From Gimesia aquarii (GTDB taxonomy: Bacteria; Planctomycetota; Planctomycetia; Planctomycetales; Planctomycetaceae): a stretch of DNA of 64,000 bases. Below are positions 63,154 through 64,000 of the stretch, one piece after another; position 1 is the stretch's first letter; every line of letters begins with the position of its first letter. Under the pieces are notes generated by a model. It saw only the letters and a program-made list of their open reading frames with translations. It searched no databases and was not told where the DNA came from. The translations under genes and the position numbers were made by a program. The stretch covers positions 3,349,501-3,413,500 of the forward strand of contig NZ_CP037920.1 in assembly GCF_007748195.1 (NCBI RefSeq). Direction: 5' to 3'.

Positions 63154-63226
63154 ATTATTAATAAAAAAGTCATTGACATGTACGTCTCTATGATTTATTA
63201 ATAATGTTATTCATAAAAAAGTCATT
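63154..63226. promoter_or_regulatory. Divergent control region with inverted and direct repeats
   Basis: ATTATTAATAAA (63154-63165) has an exact reverse complement TTTATTAATAAT at 63194-63205. ATAAAAAAGTCATT occurs twice as a direct repeat (63161-63174 and 63213-63226, period 52). TTGACA lies at 63173-63178 on the plus strand. The block sits between the GntR gene (minus) and the DUF1559 gene (plus), as expected for an operator set. Confidence 0.5.
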
Positions 63227-63325
63227 ATTTTAAACGATTATGATCTTAATACTCTTCTACAGTAAATAGCTGTTCTACTGTGCTCGTTTATTTTTCATTT
63301 CCAGGTTATTGGGAGTACATCAGCC

Positions 63326-64000
63326 ATGCGAACTCAAAAAAATCCTCGTTCTGCTTTTACATTAATTGAATTATTGGTCGTGATTGCGATCATTGCCATT
63401 CTGATTGCTTTACTTCTACCGGCTGTTCAGCAGGCCAGGGAAGCAGCCCGTCGTAGTACCTGCAAAAACAATCTTAAGCAATTAGGATTAGCAATTCATA
63501 ATTATCATGAGGCACATAGTGTTTACCCACCTTCTTCAATAAACAGAGGTGCCGGTAGTCCCAATGGTTGTTCTGGCTGGGGAGTTCCCGCGATCAGCGG
63601 TCTTACGATGTTACTGCCTTATATGGACCAGGCTAATGTTTATAACCTCTATGATTTTGATATTGGACAAACTGATCCTTCCGTGAATGTCGCTGCCATG
63701 AATACGGATATTCCCTCGTTGGTCTGCCCCACTGATTCCAATTCAGTCGTTCAAATTACAGGAGCCTGTTACAAATTTGCCAGCCCCTGGCAGGCAGCTC
63801 AACATAATGGAGGTACAAATTATGTATTTTGCACAGGAACAGGGACTGGTTGGACTTATTTGGGATCTGCGGGAAACGCACCAGATCTCGGGGGAATCTT
63901 TCTGGAAAATGGAAAGAAAAAAATACGTGATGTGACCGATGGTACGTCTAACACAATTGCGATGGGAGAAGTTCTCTGGGTTGATCATGCCAATAATGCC
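63326..64000 (+). CDS. DUF1559 pilin-like secreted protein (partial, runs off window)
   Basis: The 225 codons visible start with MRTQKNPRSAFTLIELLVV, continuing the pilin-like helix and LLPAVQQAREAARRSTC. Then come the family's conserved KNNLKQLGLAIHNYHEAHSV, PYMDQANVYNLYDF and IRDVTDGTSNTIAMGE. The C-terminus with the H-x9-DG element is outside the window. GGGAG lies upstream of the ATG at 63326. It is a paralogue of the gene at 15002. Its location opposite a GntR regulator with a shared repeat region suggests regulated expression. Confidence 0.9.
   Translation, partial: MRTQKNPRSAFTLIELLVVIAIIAILIALLLPAVQQAREAARRSTCKNNLKQLGLAIHNYHEAHSVYPPSSINRGAGSPNGCSGWGVPAISGLTMLLPYMDQANVYNLYDFDIGQTDPSVNVAAMNTDIPSLVCPTDSNSVVQITGACYKFASPWQAAQHNGGTNYVFCTGTGTGWTYLGSAGNAPDLGGIFLENGKKKIRDVTDGTSNTIAMGEVLWVDHANNA

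Overview
The window looks like a chromosomal segment of a planctomycete, most likely of the Gimesia/Planctomyces type (inference). The grounds are two DUF1559 pilin-like secreted proteins, two Tat-exported Gfo/Idh/MocA oxidoreductases, a sulfatase fused to a DUF1080 domain, an MlrC-type M81 peptidase, two large surface proteins whose N-termini share the LEDRTLLT motif, and a base composition that is low for the phylum. There are no rRNA genes, CRISPR arrays or complete insertion sequences. There is one intact tRNA, tRNA-Leu(CAA).

Layout. Positions 1-13176 (minus strand) hold two giant extracellular proteins. One is a beta-helix/choice-of-anchor-Q protein cut by the window edge. The other is a 3645-residue protein with about 28 Calx-beta repeats, a cohesin-like region, a dockerin-like pair and a C-terminal metzincin protease. 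An AT-rich spacer follows. Positions 14520-15976 carry a small lipoprotein plus a DUF1559 protein, then a decayed pseudogene, then a Tat-exported oxidoreductase. Positions 18330-23210 look like a small genomic island. An intact tRNA-Leu stands at one end and a displaced 3' tRNA-Leu fragment in the same orientation at the other. Between them lies a three-gene operon: a tyrosinase-type copper enzyme, a HEAT-repeat protein, and a HEAT/SCO1-like/membrane fusion protein with two cysteine-pair motifs. I read this as a candidate self-contained copper-loading system for the tyrosinase.

After a soluble histidine kinase comes a minus-strand exopolysaccharide locus (24892-39640). It encodes a ligase/polymerase, a flippase, five glycosyltransferases, two GNAT/FemAB-like transferases, a NodB deacetylase, a deacetylase-like membrane protein and a hexapeptide acetyltransferase. 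Positions 39981-49427 hold two ABC-F ATPases, a SUI1/YciH factor and a small GlsB/YeaQ membrane protein, around a minus-strand glycan-catabolism operon (sialidase, sulfatase-DUF1080, oxidoreductase). Positions 49440-61994 hold MlrC, an FAD monooxygenase, a CorA-like protein, an RND efflux pair, an RlmB-type methyltransferase, methionine aminopeptidase and a Kelch-SGNH hydrolase. The right end has a double-wHTH GntR/FCD regulator diverging from a second DUF1559 gene that runs off the window, with a repeat-rich control region between them.

Function calls rest on motifs read by eye. No database search was possible.
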